A DNA stretch of 64,000 bases from Alnus glutinosa (lineage: Eukaryota; Streptophyta; Magnoliopsida; Fagales; Betulaceae): assembly GCF_958979055.1 (NCBI RefSeq), contig NC_084888.1, forward strand, positions 13,000,804-13,064,803. Direction: 5' to 3'. Shown in pieces: positions 34,380-52,457 of this stretch. Numbering within the stretch: position 1 is the stretch's first letter; each line of letters opens with the position of its first letter. The position numbers were made by a program, and so were the translations under genes. The notes beneath the pieces are model-generated. The model saw nothing but the letters and a program-made list of their open reading frames with translations. It searched no databases and was not told where the DNA came from.

Positions 34380-35260
34380 TAGGTTGTCGGCTGAGTTGCT
34401 TCAAGAACCCATGGTTGCAAGAAAGTGGGCTTGATCACCATAAACAAGAAAGTGGACATCCACCAAACAAACACATGCACTTCAATCTTATATTCCAACT
34501 TATCACACTTCCCTTTCATCACATGTGATGTACAACCTCAAATGTGGATGTATCTCATACTAGGCTTTCGCCCTAACTTCAATTTGATAGGTGTCTCAGG
34601 AATATATTTGGATGGAACCAAATTAAGCAAGTATGTTGTTGTCTCTAGAGCATATCCCTAAAAAGACATAGGTAGAGTAATATAACTCATAATAGCCTTT
34701 ACCATCTCCAAGAGAGTTCTATTTTTTCTCTTAGGTACACAATTTTGTTGGGGAGTCCCCGGTGTAGTCAACCGGAATACAATCTCAGTTTTTGACAAAT
34801 GGTCTTTGAAGTTCCCAAGGAAGCATTCGCCACCTTAATCAGACCGAATGGCTTTTATATACTTAATTGTTTCTCAGCTTCGGCCCAAAACACTTTAAAA
34901 TTTTGAAAAGATTCATACTTCCAAGCAATAGGTATATATAACCATACCTTGAGTAATCATCAGTAAACGTGATGAATACTCATAGCATCCTCTTGCTTAA
35001 ACACTCATAGGACCCCATACATCAATATATACTAACTCCAACAAATCTTTGGCCCTATATCCCTTTGCAAAAAATGGCATCTTGGTCATTTTACCCTCTA
35101 AACGGGATTCGCAAACTAAATAATCATCAAAGTCCAATGGGCCCAAGAGCCCATTTTTTACCAATCTTTGGATCCTCTTTAAGTTAATGTGACCAAGAAG
35201 AATGTGCCAAATATACGTTTTGTTAGTCGAATGAATCTTTTTTTTCAATGGTAAATCATT
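34380..35260 (-). pseudogene. Copia pol fragment (GAG-pre-integrase and integrase), decayed
   Basis: On the minus strand 35248-34997 reads as the GAG-pre-integrase domain and the start of integrase: WHILLGHINLKRIQRLVKNG, a CES...LEGKMTKMPF zinc-knuckle-like piece with a cysteine changed, and YIDVWGPM. Continuing, TDDYSRYGYIY and later pieces are split by stops and shifts down to about 34400. No LTRs could be linked. It is unrelated in detail to the Copia at 13626. Confidence 0.8.
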
Positions 35261-38200
35261 ATGACTATTGACTAGGTTCTAATACATAATTATTAACATA
35301 ATATAAATCAAAAGTAATAACACACAAACCATCCACAACAATACAAAAATTATTGTAAATCACATTTTCTTTTAAAACTCAACATCTTTTCATAAATCAT
35401 TTTCTTTGAAAATCACATTTTTAATTTATTTAAAACATGCAAAACATCTCAAAATACATTCATAAGTGTAATTAAAATAACAAGGCTCAATAAAATCATA
35501 CATAGCATGCTTGCGTAAAATAATATAAAGTTAGTAAGTTTATATTTACAATTTGCTAAGTAACTTCCTCAACTAATTCTCTAGGTATGGATTTGGTACT
35601 TCCTCTGCATTTATACAGTATTCTAATGATTAGGTTCTAATCTTCATCTAAAACACTAGAACCTCTATTAAAACATAGTTTTTGCAAAAAAAAAAAAAAA
35701 TTATATTTTTTATTTTATCCTGACAAAGTTTGGGTAACACAATGATGTGTTTACGTGTGTAAACAAATCGCATGCAAGATCGTTTTATTTGGTTTTATGA
35801 AAATAACTTAAAAACTCTATTTTAATACAACTAAACAATATAACACAATCACCTACGTGGTTATAACAATTTGAGCAACATCTCTATAATATAACAATAC
35901 CAACCAATATGACAATACCACTCAGAGCATTGTAACTATGTAGGGTTTGTTTGGTAAAGATATATACAGAACAGAATAGAGTAGTGCGTTGTTAGTTTTG
36001 AAATTAGTAAAAAGTAATGATGTGATATAAAATAAAAAGAATTTGTATAAAAAAGTGAAAAAGTTTTGTATTGTAATGAATTTTTTTATTTGAATAGTAA
36101 TAAAAAATTATTGATGTGATATAAAAAGTGAGAATGTTTTAATGTTTATTAATAGTGAAAAATATAAATAAAAAAAAAGGTACATGAACAGTTGTTGTTC
36201 TGTATTGTTGCTTGACAAACAAGCCTTAGCATATCCACTTATGAATTCATATGGGTATTGCTATGGGCCTATGGCATTATATTGTCAATTAACTATTGTG
36301 TATATATCTCTATATGGGCATCACAACTATGCTATAAACATGTTGCTAAGCCACGTATACATTATAGGGGAAAAAATAACGAAATTAAAAGCTAGAGTTT
36401 AGTCATTACACCTTAAGAACTATGCTTTCCAAAGAACATTGAAACTTCTATGTTGAGAATCCACTCCTCCAAGCATTTTCTAACATTTTTCCTTACACTC
36501 AAGTCCTCTTATAAGTATAGAAAGAGAAGCAATTTTGTTTGTGAATTTTTTGAATCAGGAGCTGAATATTTATAGGCAAAAAAATTTGATCAAACAATCA
36601 AATTGTTAATCAGTCGATCCAATTTTTCAGCACTATTTAAAAATTCAGTGCCGCATAATTTTCGATGCCACAATTTTTGATCAGTCCAATTTTTCTTAAC
36701 GTTTAAGAAATTTAAAAATTGGCACCGCAATAATTTGATCAATCTATTATTATTATTATTACTATTTTTTCAGTTGATCCTTCTTTCTTTTTTTTTTTCT
36801 TTTTTTTTTTTTTCTATCAAATAGCGTATGAAACAGTAAATCAACCATAACTTTTGCTACAGGTATCAGAATCGCACGTATGACCCCAATTCGGAAAGCT
36901 TTTTTCTGCGCGTACATCTTGGTCACATTTTTGGACTCATAATGCATTGTTTTCACTTCTAAAAACACTATTTTATTGTGTACATTATTTCAAAGTGTTT
37001 TTAAGAAATATTTTACGCACTTTATTAACCTTTAATCATTATTTTATGCGCTTTCTTTTTTTTTTGGGTGTTACACTCATACACGATTTTCAAGAATTCT
37101 AAGAGTAGACTAGAAAACATTGTGAGCAAAGAACCACTACTCGTGGTGTTCATTACATAGGGTGCTTAGAGTTGTGCGCCAAGAGATATTCTATGATCTG
37201 AGATTTGAAGTGAGGTCTCTTGGAGTTGGATTCAAATCAAGTTACTGTTATGACGTCAACAACTGAATTGAAGTCTAATTAGGAAATTTGAAAGAATATA
37301 GGCATGTAAGGAACTGGAGACAGCTCAGGAGGTGAGTGAGGAACTTTTTCTGCACACAAATGGTCTTAGCATTACAAAATAGTTTGCAAATGTCTATTGC
37401 CTGTTTAGTATTCTTCTTGATTAGTGATTTAATGGGTTTGGCTGCCCTAAACAGGTTTTACCTTTAAGTGTCAAAGGATTGTCTCTTTGTCAACAAAAAT
37501 CTTCTTGTTGATGTGGTGATTGCTTTTTACTTTTGTGATGATCCTTTTTTTTTTTTTTTAATATATATACAAAACAGAATCATCACAGTGATATGACAAC
37601 TAGTAATAAGCCAACATCAACTTAATAAACATTGCAACAGAAACTATATTCAGTACCTTAAAAGGGTAATTACAACATCAGATTCATTTGACTATTTATG
37701 TAATTAAAGCTTATCAATATATTAATTACATAACAAAAGAATGGCTATACAAAAATGTCACATACGACACATGCCATACACCAAATGTATATACAAAAGA
37801 TGGACTATCTACAAGTCCAACAAATACAACTATCGCAAAGTGCTTGAGTCGTAGTATCCCAAATACAACACCACAGGGTCCTCATTGACGTCTGCGGTAT
37901 GGTAACAACTACCATCAGTGTGAATCTTCTTTTTAAAATGTTTTGTAGCTGATATTGTAAACACATGCATTTCGTGACAAGATAATTCTTACTACATAAT
38001 ACACACATTATACATATATCAAGTGACTCAGTCATACTCATATACAAGCTTTCCAAACCTTCGAGAAATACAAGCATACTGATACATCTAAGTAGAAAAT
38101 GAGCGACATCATAACCCAAGCATTCAGAGATACAAGCATTTTCAAACCTTCAAAAAATACATGTATCTAAGCACATCTAAGCATGAAGGTACCTTTAAAC

Positions 38201-39402
38201 CTTGGTCTTACACTTGTTCTGTCAAGGTACCTTTAAACCTTGGTCTTGCGTTCAACCTTAATGATTTCGTTCTATAATCAAGCTCATCATTTTACATACT
38301 CATCATGATCATGCTATCATACACATATGCATCATAAAACATCATATGCTTCTCAATCTCTTTTAAAATATGCCATGAAAACATAAATCTCAACTCATTT
38401 GAAATCATCCCAAAAACATAACTTGTTTACATTTTCATAAACACATTCCAAAGCTCATAAATCATCATCAAATCATAACTCAATAAATTGAAGGTATTGA
38501 AAGGAATCATAATCATATATCATTGGCTTGATTTATCACAATTCTAACATTTAAGACATTCTAAAACCATCAAAATTAGCATCTTTTTTCAATGAGTTGA
38601 ATACTCATATTGGCTGCTTGGTTATTAGCTATGAATGAATTATCCACGTAAGCCACACAATGTACCATTGTACAATACATTGCAAACACGAATTAAAACT
38701 AACCATAAATCCCACTTATGTTTTTGATTTTCTCAAGAGTCATAATCCATAGAAAACCCATAGAATTTCTAGGATTTCAATTAACAATCCATTAACTAAT
38801 AACACTAACCCATAATATAATCTTAGGGTTAGAGACACACAATCTACCAATTTAAAACACTTGGACAAAAACTAAGGTTTTAGGTCTTACCTTGATTTCT
38901 CACCAAAAGTGAAACCCAATGGTCGAAAATCGCTAGAACACTTCAAGAACACCAAATACCTAAATAGATTTGAGATATTAAGCTCAAACTCTAAGTATTT
39001 ACACAAAATCTAGTAAAGTTAGGATTTTCGGATTTACCTCAAAACGATCGGTAGAAATGTAGATCTTGCAACAAGGATCACCTTTCCGGTGTCATATTCA
39101 TGTTTGGAGGCTTCAAAATGCTAAAATCTACGTTTTATGGGCAAACACTAGGAAAGAGATAGAAGAGAAATCGTGAGAGTGAGAGAGAAATGAGAGAAAA
39201 TTAAATAAGCTAAAAACCCATTTAGCTAATTTCTATCCAGGCCTGTCCGGACACGCGTGTGTGAAGTCGCGCATCTGACTCTCTCGAGTTAACCCTTCTG
39301 GACACCCAAATGTCCCATCCAGACGCATATGAAGAAATGAACTCTAGGCAAGATTTATCTGCTAGCTGTCCGGACACGGAAGGGGGACATGACCCTGCTA
39401 CT
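35261..39402. other. Transposon-derived region, probably remnants of LTR sequence; no gene
   Basis: AT-rich, without coding similarity. GGGTGTTACA at about 37066-37075 is the inverse of a TGTAACACCC LTR start, suggesting minus-strand LTR remnants below it. From 37600 to 39402 the sequence has the look of a long LTR or satellite-poor repeat; AAGGTACCTTTAAACCTTGG is duplicated at 38186 and 38224. The hAT at 39403 inserted into this sequence, which resumes after it near 41195 (CCGTTCGGACAC). Confidence 0.4.
35942..36229. mobile_element. Possible MITE with GTTTGTTTGG-type ends
   Basis: The left end GGGTTTGTTTGGTAAAG and the inverse of the right end, GGCTTGTTTGTCAAG, are similar. The interior repeats GATGTGATATAAAA twice. 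No clean target duplication was seen. Confidence 0.4.
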
Positions 39403-41186
39403 TAGGGCTGGCAATTTTGACACGACACGACAACCCGACACGAATACGACACGAAATTAGCGGATTTGGGTCTACCTTAAACGGGTTTGGGTCATAAACG
39501 GGTCTACCCGTTTATGACCTGTTTATCTTGGTTTGGCGGGTCGGGTCGCGGGTCACCCGCGGGTGACCCGCCAGACACGATTAACTTCTTCTCTTTCTTT
39601 TTTTTCTTATTTCTTTTTTGGGTTAAAAAAAAAAAAAAAAAGGGGGAGAATGGCCTAATGGGAAATTGTCAAATTTGGGGGAATGATTTGAAAAGTTGAA
39701 AACAAAAGATTCAAAACTCAAAAGAATCAAAACAGTGAAAACATAAACAAATATATATATATATATATATATATACTTACTAACAAGCTAAGAGTTTAAG
39801 AAATATATTCTTGGATTCTTAAATTCTTAAATAATATCACAAGTTTCTTAAACTCTTAGCTTGTTAGTAAGTTGTAACTTAATATATATATATTCATAAT
39901 CACTTACTAATTTTATGTTTATTTTATCTCTTTTTATGTAGAATTTTCTAGCATTTGATGGAGTCGATCCTGATGCACAAAAGACTCAATTGAAACTTTA
40001 TTTGGATGAACCCAAGTATTGGAGAAGAACACGACATTTGACATCCTTTCATTTTGGAAATGAAATGAATTTCGTTATCCTGAAGTAGCTGCCATGGTTC
40101 GTGATGTTTTGAGTATTCTTATTTCTACTATTGCTTCAGAATCCACTTTTAGTATTGGTGGACGTGTGATTGATCAGTATAGGAGTTCACTCAAGCCTGA
40201 TATTGTTGAGGCATTGGTTTGCACTAGAAATTGGTTATATGGAGAGCAAGGTAATATAAGTTATATGCATATTTAATTTCTTCATTTACTTGTATTTTTT
40301 CATCTTATTTTTATGAAATTAATTTCTTTTATCTTTTGATATAGAACAAACTTCAATGAAGGTGGATAATGAAGAAGAGGATGTTTTGACATTGGATAGT
40401 AGCAGTTCCTATGAGATCCCCTATTCTTTCTTTTATTCTTATGTTATTGTTTGTATTTTAGCATGTGAGGTAGAATGGTACAATCTGTTAGATCGATATT
40501 GAATTGTAAAAAGTAAATGATGTTAGTTGACATTTTAAACTTTTTCACCTCCCAATATAATTATTCTGTTTTTTTCCTTTAGGTATTGGAATTGAATGAC
40601 AAAGATGGGCATGTCAAACTAACCTGCGTTGGACCCAATCTGATGGACAATGAGCATATGTAGGTCATTCAAGAAATCAAGACTCAAGAGTGGACAATTA
40701 TGATGCAGTTTTTTGTATTTGTAAATTTGTAATGATGATGTAGTGTTTTTTTTTTTTTTTTTTTTTTGTTATTTGATTAGACAATTAAACATATTAAGTG
40801 ATTTGGTGCTAGCATACTAGGAGACTAGGAGTAGGAGTTTAGAGATGAATTGCTAAAATTATTATTATTTCATTTAAATACCAACAAAACCCCCCCCCCC
40901 CCCCCCCAAAAAAAAAAAAAATATATATATATATATATTAAAAAAAAAAAATTAAGCTAAACGGGTCAAACGGGTCGTGTCGGGTCGTGTTGACCCGATT
41001 CGACCCATTATGGTAAACGTGTCTCACGGGTCGTGTCGGGTGACCCGTGAAATTATCGTGTCGTGTCGTGTCTGGAGCCCCGACCCGTTAACATAAACGG
41101 GTCGTGTCTGGGTCTAAGCTAAACGGGTCGCTGGTCTTAACGGGTCGTAAATGGGTCGTGTCGGGTGACCCGTTTTGCCAGCCCTA
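39403..41186 (+). mobile_element. hAT element with transposase remnant (1784 bp), copy 2 of the CGGGT-rich family
   Basis: Ends TAGGGCTGGCAA and TTGCCAGCCCTA are perfect inverse copies. The flanks carry a perfect 8-bp duplication, CTGCTACT, at 39395-39402 and 41187-41194. Subterminal regions are crowded with ACGGGTC / GACCCGT words and contain the family palindrome at about 39549-39572. The interior encodes the C-terminal part of a hAT transposase, which confirms the superfamily. Much of the transposase is missing, so the copy cannot move itself. Confidence 0.95.
39940..40425 (+). pseudogene. hAT transposase C-terminal fragment
   Basis: Around 39942-40060 the frame gives QLKLYLDEPKYW, then after a 1-base shift near 40070 YPEVAAMVRDVLSILIST, followed by ASESTFSIGGRVIDQYRSSL and EALVCTRNWL. 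This is the dimerisation domain of plant hAT transposases. A GGTAATATAAG donor-like word after GEQ suggests the original intron, with a last exon near 40345-40425 (EQTSMKVDNEEEDVL). The N-terminal BED zinc finger and catalytic core are absent. Confidence 0.88.
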
Positions 41187-41826
41187 CTGCTACTTGGTCC
41201 GTTCGGACACCCAACTCAGAAAACTCATGCTCAGACTATTTTTTAAGTGCTCTTTCACATATTTTGCCTAATTAGTCACTTTATTAGTCTAATTCATGTT
41301 TTTAACACTTAATTAATATCTTGGATATTCCAACTTTTGTTAGTTTAATTTCTATGTCTCGTATTGTAGTTACTTGGATTGTTTGGGGTCTAAAATGCTT
41401 TTCAAAGTGTTAACGAGAAAAATTTGCATAGCATTTGGCAACATTGCAACATTATTATCATCTGTTAACTTAGCATTTAACTAACATTGGTATAAAAATG
41501 TTGTTTGAAAGACAAATAATTACCCAAGAAGACATTGTTATCATTATTATTATCAAGGTCCAAATACAAACTTTGAAAGCTTTTATTATCAAAATACAAA
41601 CCCTAACTTCATATTTCTTTTAGAGTGACCAAAAAATTACTAGGATTTTGCTCTAAATATTGTTAACCTACAACTCCTTTTCAACTTGTTAACAAAAAAA
41701 CAACTCCAATCACAAGTTGATATGTGTCAACAAGTTGTAAACAAATTATAGGTCTAGCATTTTTTTTTTGTTATCAACCATTAAAAGCATCAATTTCATG
41801 AAAGATAATAACTTCTGTAAGGTTAC

Positions 41827-42603
41827 GTGCCCTCCAATGAGAGGAACAAGAAAAGTAAATGCTAGCAAAACACTAGATTTTTTTTTATTTCACTCTTTCA
41901 GCCTCGAACAAGAAAATTAAATGTTAGCAAAACACAGAATCTAACTCTTCTTTTACTCTTTTAGCCTGAAAAAAATAATAAAAAAAAATCCTCTAGCCAT
42001 CACCATCAGTTCCGCTGCTGCTCCTCCACCGATAAGTTCAACCCCTCTCTCTCCCTCACCGGCGTCTTGTGTGGGTCTCTCTCTCACATGTATCTCTCTC
42101 TATGGTTCCCATCGCCACCATATGATGAGATCTCTTGCCTGACAGCTGACAAGTGGGTTGTCAGGGAGTTTGAGACGCTGCAACACTACATTGGCTAAGG
42201 TCTCTTCAATTGTTCTACCATATTGGGTAAGGCCTCTATATTAGCAAAACACTGGATTTAACACTACATTGGCTAAGATCTCTTCAATTGTACCACACTG
42301 CAACCTTTAAAGGATGTTCTGCCATATAGAAGCTCGTAAAGAAAGATACCAAATGTCCAACAATCAACTACAGCTCTATGACACTCTCCATTGATGACCT
42401 CAAGAGCCAAGTATTCATGGGTGCCAACAAAGAGAGAGAGAGAGAGGGGTTGAACTTACCGGTGGAGGAGCAGTGGCAAAACCAGCGATGGCATCTGGCA
42501 TGGGCGGTAGCTAGGAGGGCGAAAGAAATGTTAGATCCAGTGTTTAGCGAATATTTGTTTTTCTTATTCCAAGCTGATGTGTCAACCTCTCATTGAAGGG
42601 CAC
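41827..42603. mobile_element. TIR element that captured a protein kinase fragment
   Basis: Ends GTGCCCTCCAATGAGAGG (41827-41844) and, inverted, GTGCCCTTCAATGAGAGG (42603-42586) match with one difference. Inner inverted repeats follow: GCTCCTCCACCGATAAGTTC near 42017 and its inverse near 42450-42468. A subterminal word TTAGCAAAACACTGGAT recurs directly at about 41863, 41924 and 42241 and inverted near 42530. No target duplication could be seen, so the superfamily is unresolved. Between the inner repeats lies an AGC-kinase exon fragment in reverse. Confidence 0.65.
42288..42428 (-). pseudogene. AGC-type protein kinase fragment (activation segment to subdomain IX)
   Basis: The minus strand gives an open run of 47 codons: [15 protein letters not shown], then [20 protein letters not shown] and FKG. 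This matches plant AGC VIII kinases, where GTHEYLAPEV and [12 protein letters not shown] are conserved. The APE proline is leucine and the first tryptophan of VDWW is cysteine here, so it is not under selection as a kinase. No other kinase subdomain lies nearby, which fits transduplication of part of one exon by the surrounding TIR element. Confidence 0.8.
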
Positions 42604-43212
42604 AAAAGTTTTGGTTTGTACCAAGACCTTATAGAGGCTATTCTCTTCATGGAAACTAACCAAGATTTTGACCAAACCCAATTAGCACAGTTGGTCTACT
42701 ACTCAAGGTCTCTATTTCACATTCAATTACAATCTAAATTTACCTATAAAAAAAATTAAAATCTAAATATTTAAATCCCTAAATCAAATCTAAAGTCAAA
42801 TTTAGTCTAAAGTTCCTTTAATTCAAGCAATAATATTCAAAATTGAAGGATATTAAGCATCTTGCTTTCCCTTGCTATTTAAATTCAATCGAGAGTCTCT
42901 TGGTATGAAATCAAACTTGTGGATTCATTTTTTGAGTCCCGACATAAATCACAACAATGGTAGAGGTCGGAGATGGCCCAAACAAGGTCCCCCACTTTGA
43001 TTTGAGCGAGTGAAATCCAAAAATAACATATCAAAGAGAAGTGCAAACTTCTATGCCCACCATGTGGCTTACTAGGCCGCAACTAGATTTGCTTCTAGCT
43101 GCATTCCCAACTCTTCTAGTCTATTAGTTTCTGGAACCTTTCCTCCCTGTTTTGGAACGGATTCATCTTTTCCTTTTCTAGTTCCTTAAGTTGTTTGTTT
43201 TCTCCTATTGTA

Positions 43213-43216
<4 letters not shown>

Positions 43217-43266
<50 letters not shown>
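43217..43266. repeat. A homopolymer (50 bp)
   Basis: An uninterrupted run of 50 A, preceded by TTCTCCTATTGTACTTT and followed by GAGAG. This may be the poly(A) tail of a short retroposed copy upstream (about 43080-43216), which I could not identify. Confidence 0.7.
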
Positions 43267-43269
<3 letters not shown>

Positions 43270-43589
43270 AGAAAAGAGAAGAAAATAAGTGGAAGTTTCA
43301 CTCCAAAAATTTTTGGGTGAGAATGAACATGTTTCTATGACGAGTAATGATATTTAATAGACTGCTAAATGACTACTATACAACTCAAATAGCATGACAG
43401 TAAATATTTTTATTTTTTACAAGTGTTAATCCAAAAACTAATTTTCACTACTACATAATTTCATCTCAATCCCAATTGTATAACAATCTATTAAATAGAC
43501 CCGATGCAGAGCCAAACCAACAAGTTAAAAGCAACTGATGCACGACACAACTATTCCACACGGATAAGGCCCTCGAGCAAGAGCATTTA

Positions 43590-43906
43590 GGGTGCGTTTG
43601 GGATTGCGATTTCGTAGAGAAAAATTACGATTTTAAACGAAATCGCAGAAAATGAACAATTTGAAAACTTCTTTTTTAAAAAATTACAATTTGAAAACGC
43701 AAAAAAGTGCTTATTCAAATTACAGGCAATGCAGTACTTTTTTAAAAACGCAGTATTTTAAAACGCTAACCTGTGATTTTAAAGGTCAAACTGTAATTTT
43801 GCCAAACTCTTAACTGTGTTTTTAAAAATCACTTTTTTTAAATCGTACATTTTAAAATCGCTATTTTTAAATTGCACTTTATAAAATCGCAAACCCAAAC
43901 GAACCG
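43590..43906. mobile_element. Tourist-like (PIF/Harbinger) MITE, 317 bp
   Basis: Left end GGGTGCGTTTGGGATTGCGA and inverse right end CGGTTCGTTTGGGTTTGCGA are matching terminal repeats. The 3-bp flanks are both TTA (43587-43589 and 43907-43909), as expected for PIF/Harbinger insertions. The interior repeats AAATCGCA / AAAACGCA words. No coding capacity. Confidence 0.7.
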
Positions 43907-44330
43907 TTAAGAGAAGGTATTTTTAGGCAGCTCTCTCATTTTCATCAAATCAAAACCAAATGCAAAGAGTTTGGCTATGACTTTCTTGGTTAAAAACCCG
44001 TTTTTTCATGCTAAATGGGCACTATCCCGAGGAATGATACCTAATTAAGAAGCCAAATGTGCAACCACACCAAAAGCGTTGGCCGTGGATCATAATCTTA
44101 AACATTACCGTCTACATTTATTTACACACAAGATGGTTTGTGTATTTTGAGCCTTTGCCTTCAACCAAATAAAAGAAAAAGGCAAACCAAAAAAAAAACA
44201 AAGCACAACATCGAACAGAGAGTATCGTGGAAAGTTTTCTTTCCCTTTTTTTAAGGAGAAATTGTGTGGAATTGTCGACCTCGCCTCCACTTGGATCCAT
44301 CCACGGGCAAGGCACTGATAGGGGGAGCTG

Positions 44331-49660
<5,330 letters not shown>

Positions 49661-50075
49661 AATTCCCACAATCCACGATCAGACGGAGCCCAAGCTCCGA
49701 GTCCAAGCCCTAATTCCCAAAATTCCACGAAAATTGGAAAATCGGGTACCTCCAGAGCCTTGACCAGGTAGAGGCCTCGACGAAACAATAAAAAAATCGG
49801 CGGCGGAGAAGATGATAGGGTGGCGTGGGACAGGGATGTAAATACTGGGACAAGAGCGGGGGAAAAATTGGAAATGGGAGTTAGGGTTAGAGAGAGAGAG
49901 AAGAAGAGGAAGACGAAGAAGGAGGGAGAGGAGGCATTCTGATATCTGTCTCTCACACGCACACGCACAGCGCTTTGACGGAACCGAAGCGAGATTTCCT
50001 ATATAGCCTTCTTCTTTGCTTGCTTGTTTGTTTGTTTGCTCGCTCGTGTATATGTGTCCAAACGACGTCGTTTGT
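49661..50075 (-). promoter_or_regulatory. CKL promoter and 5' UTR
   Basis: The 5' UTR is CT-rich on the minus strand, with a double telomere-type word TTAGGGTTAG (plus strand) at 49881-49890. A TATA-like TATATAGG lies at about 50006-49999 (minus strand), placing transcription start near 49970. A 14-bp perfect palindrome AAACGACGTCGTTT at 50060-50073 contains an ACGT core, a possible bZIP-type site. Confidence 0.5.
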
Positions 50076-50139
50076 ATTTCTTAACGTGGTAAAATTCAAA
50101 AGCTACGTAGTTTGGTATATGCCCGTGTGAGACTGTAAT

Positions 50140-51125
50140 TGACTTGAGCCAAACTTTAAGATTTTAAGACCGGCTCGTTTATGAGTCGAATTTAAATAGT
50201 CGAGCTTGAACTTGAGCTAAGTTATGAAATGTGTATTTAAACTCAACTCGTTTAAAACTTGAGCGAGCTTGAACTCGTTGAGAATGTCATTCAAGCCAAG
50301 TCGGGTTACTCGATAAGCTCGGTTCAACTATAGCTCGAGTTAGGCTATTAAATCTTTCAACGTGTGATCAAAGCGGAGTTTAAGCCTAAATTTTTGAAAA
50401 CTTCTATACATTTATTAATAACATAAATATATAATATGTAATTATATTAGGCATATTATAAAATATAGTACATAACTATAATCTATAAGTAACAAATTAA
50501 CAATATGTTATTATATATAACTAGAGGGTATAAACTATGGTGTACCCTCTACCATATAAATTTAAGCATTTAGTGCGTGTGTATTTACTAGTTAACTATA
50601 GTCTATGGGTCATTTTTTAAGCAATTATAGTAGTTAACTATATAAATATCAAGTACCATTTAGTTAATTATATTTACTTAGTATATGTTAATTAACTAGA
50701 TAATATGTTAATTTATAAACTAACTAGTTAGTATGTTAACTAATACACACACATATAAATATTAACATATACAACATATATTACTTAATTACTAGTATAC
50801 ATGCTTAAATTTATATAGCTTATTTTTAGTAATATATATATATATATAAAAGAGATATGAACGAGTTAATGAGTCGGACTAAAGAGTTAGGCGAGCGATC
50901 CAATCGAGTTTTAAACAAGTTAAACTCACGAGCCTCTATCAAATTTTGTTGAACAAGTCGGATATGTATCACTTACTAATCGAGCGGATTTCTCAGTTAC
51001 GATCGAGTTTCTACAGTATCGAGCTTGAGTTCGAATCAGGCTAAACCGAATAGATATCAAACGGGTTGTCGAACGGACTAGTTTATTTGTGAAACTATAC
51101 CCATGTATATGCTTTTGGGAGAGTG
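50140..51125. repeat. Dispersed CGAGCT-rich repeat, copy A
   Basis: Begins near AAGATTTTAAGACCGGCTCG and ends near GACTAGTTTATTTGTGAAAC. Both ends carry many GAGCTTGAACTTGAGC / CGAGCTC-type words and the middle is TA-rich. The same left, middle and right blocks occur in copy B (54070-56960). This matches the look of a common plant non-autonomous DNA transposon ending in GTTTACAACCCT-like sequence. Exact ends and target duplication not resolved. Confidence 0.55.
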
Positions 51126-51830
51126 GGTAAACTAGCATCAGAGCTAAGGCTGTACAAGCAGTTATCGACTATAACCGCTATCCGCAACCACCTAAGATGA
51201 TTATTGAATTTTACTAACCGCAAGAGCTCTACTTCAGCGATTAGCGTTATTAAACCTATAACCAACGGTTTGGAAACCCGCTTTTTTATGTGGGTTTTGA
51301 GCCAATTTTTGAACTAGTTTTAAATTTTTCTTAAATAAAAATTATTTTTTTGACCTTTTGGGAAGATTTTTCAGAATACAAATAAAAAACATTAGTCCAA
51401 ATCTAACAAATCTAAATACAACAAATCCAGTACAAATCCAAAACATTACAAATTCAAACACAAATTCAAACATTAATGCATTACAACTCTAAAATCAATC
51501 CAAATACCATACCCACAATCAATCCTCCACAACAGAAAACCCCAAAAGATAAACCAACAAGTCCAACACTAAGTATATATATTTTTTTCAACACATTGAA
51601 TAAGATGAATAAGATGCAATATTGCAATGAATAAAATGTTTAAACCATGTAAAATTTTTGGAAAAGAACTATAATGCACAAAACCCTCTTATAGGTATAA
51701 TTGTATAAATGAGACCTTTTCCTGCCTCGTTAATGTTCAACCTCGCAAGTTGCTTGTTCTGGTCCAACACATACGCTTTGTCAGTCTTCCTTTTTGAGCA
51801 TTTTCTGCACCCAGGTATCTTATAAAAAAT
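51126..51830. other. Intergenic, transposon debris
   Basis: GGCTGTACAAGCAGTTATCG with ATAACCGC words near 51147-51250 looks like the decayed end of another TIR element. The remainder is AT-rich without coding similarity. Confidence 0.35.
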
Positions 51831-52377
51831 GGATAATTACACCATAGTTCTTTGGGATTTGCCGTAGTTCAAAAAGTTCATGATAAGTCCTCGTGGTGAA
51901 CAATAATTACAAATCAGTCATTGAATACATTTTCCATCCAAAAGTTAACAGATTTCGTTAGTCAATCATGTCACTCCCAATAAGAAGCCGACACATATCC
52001 ATTACAATAAAAAAAATATAAAATCTAATAAAAATATAAGTAAATAAATAAAAATTTATTTTATTAAAAAAATAATAATAAATAAATAAAACAAAGGGAT
52101 GGCTGCCGGTGAGCAACAACCCCTTTGTTTTTTTAAAAACAAATATTTTTATTTTTATTAGATTTTATTTTTATTTTTATTGTAATGGACATGTATCGGC
52201 TTCCTTTTGAGTGTGATGTAGCTGACTAACTGAATCTGTTAATCTAGTGAATGAAAAATTAGTCAAATGAGTGATTCGTAATTATTGTTTACCACGAGAA
52301 CTTCCCATGAACTTTTATCACACAAGGAGTGAAAAATAATTATGGTCAACTCTAAGGATCAACAGTACAATTATCCC
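51831..52377. mobile_element. Palindromic MITE, Mutator-like (547 bp)
   Basis: Starts GGATAATTAC and ends AATTATCCC, with arms complementary over about 150 bp (AACAATAATTACAAATCA and inverse, CCGACACATATCCATTAC and inverse). Flanks TATAAAAAAT at 51821-51830 and 52378-52387 are identical over 10 bp. The centre contains a second small hairpin around ACAAAGGG...CCCTTTGT. Confidence 0.8.
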
Positions 52378-52457
52378 TATAAAAAATATGCTTCAATATG
52401 TATGGAACAAATGTCCTAGATCAAACCAAGAATGCTACAAGGATAATATAACAACAT

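Noticed and set aside
37560..39400. Possible gene in the AT-rich region before hAT copy 2
   Set aside because: ORFs are short with no recognisable motif, and the composition and short duplications fit LTR debris.
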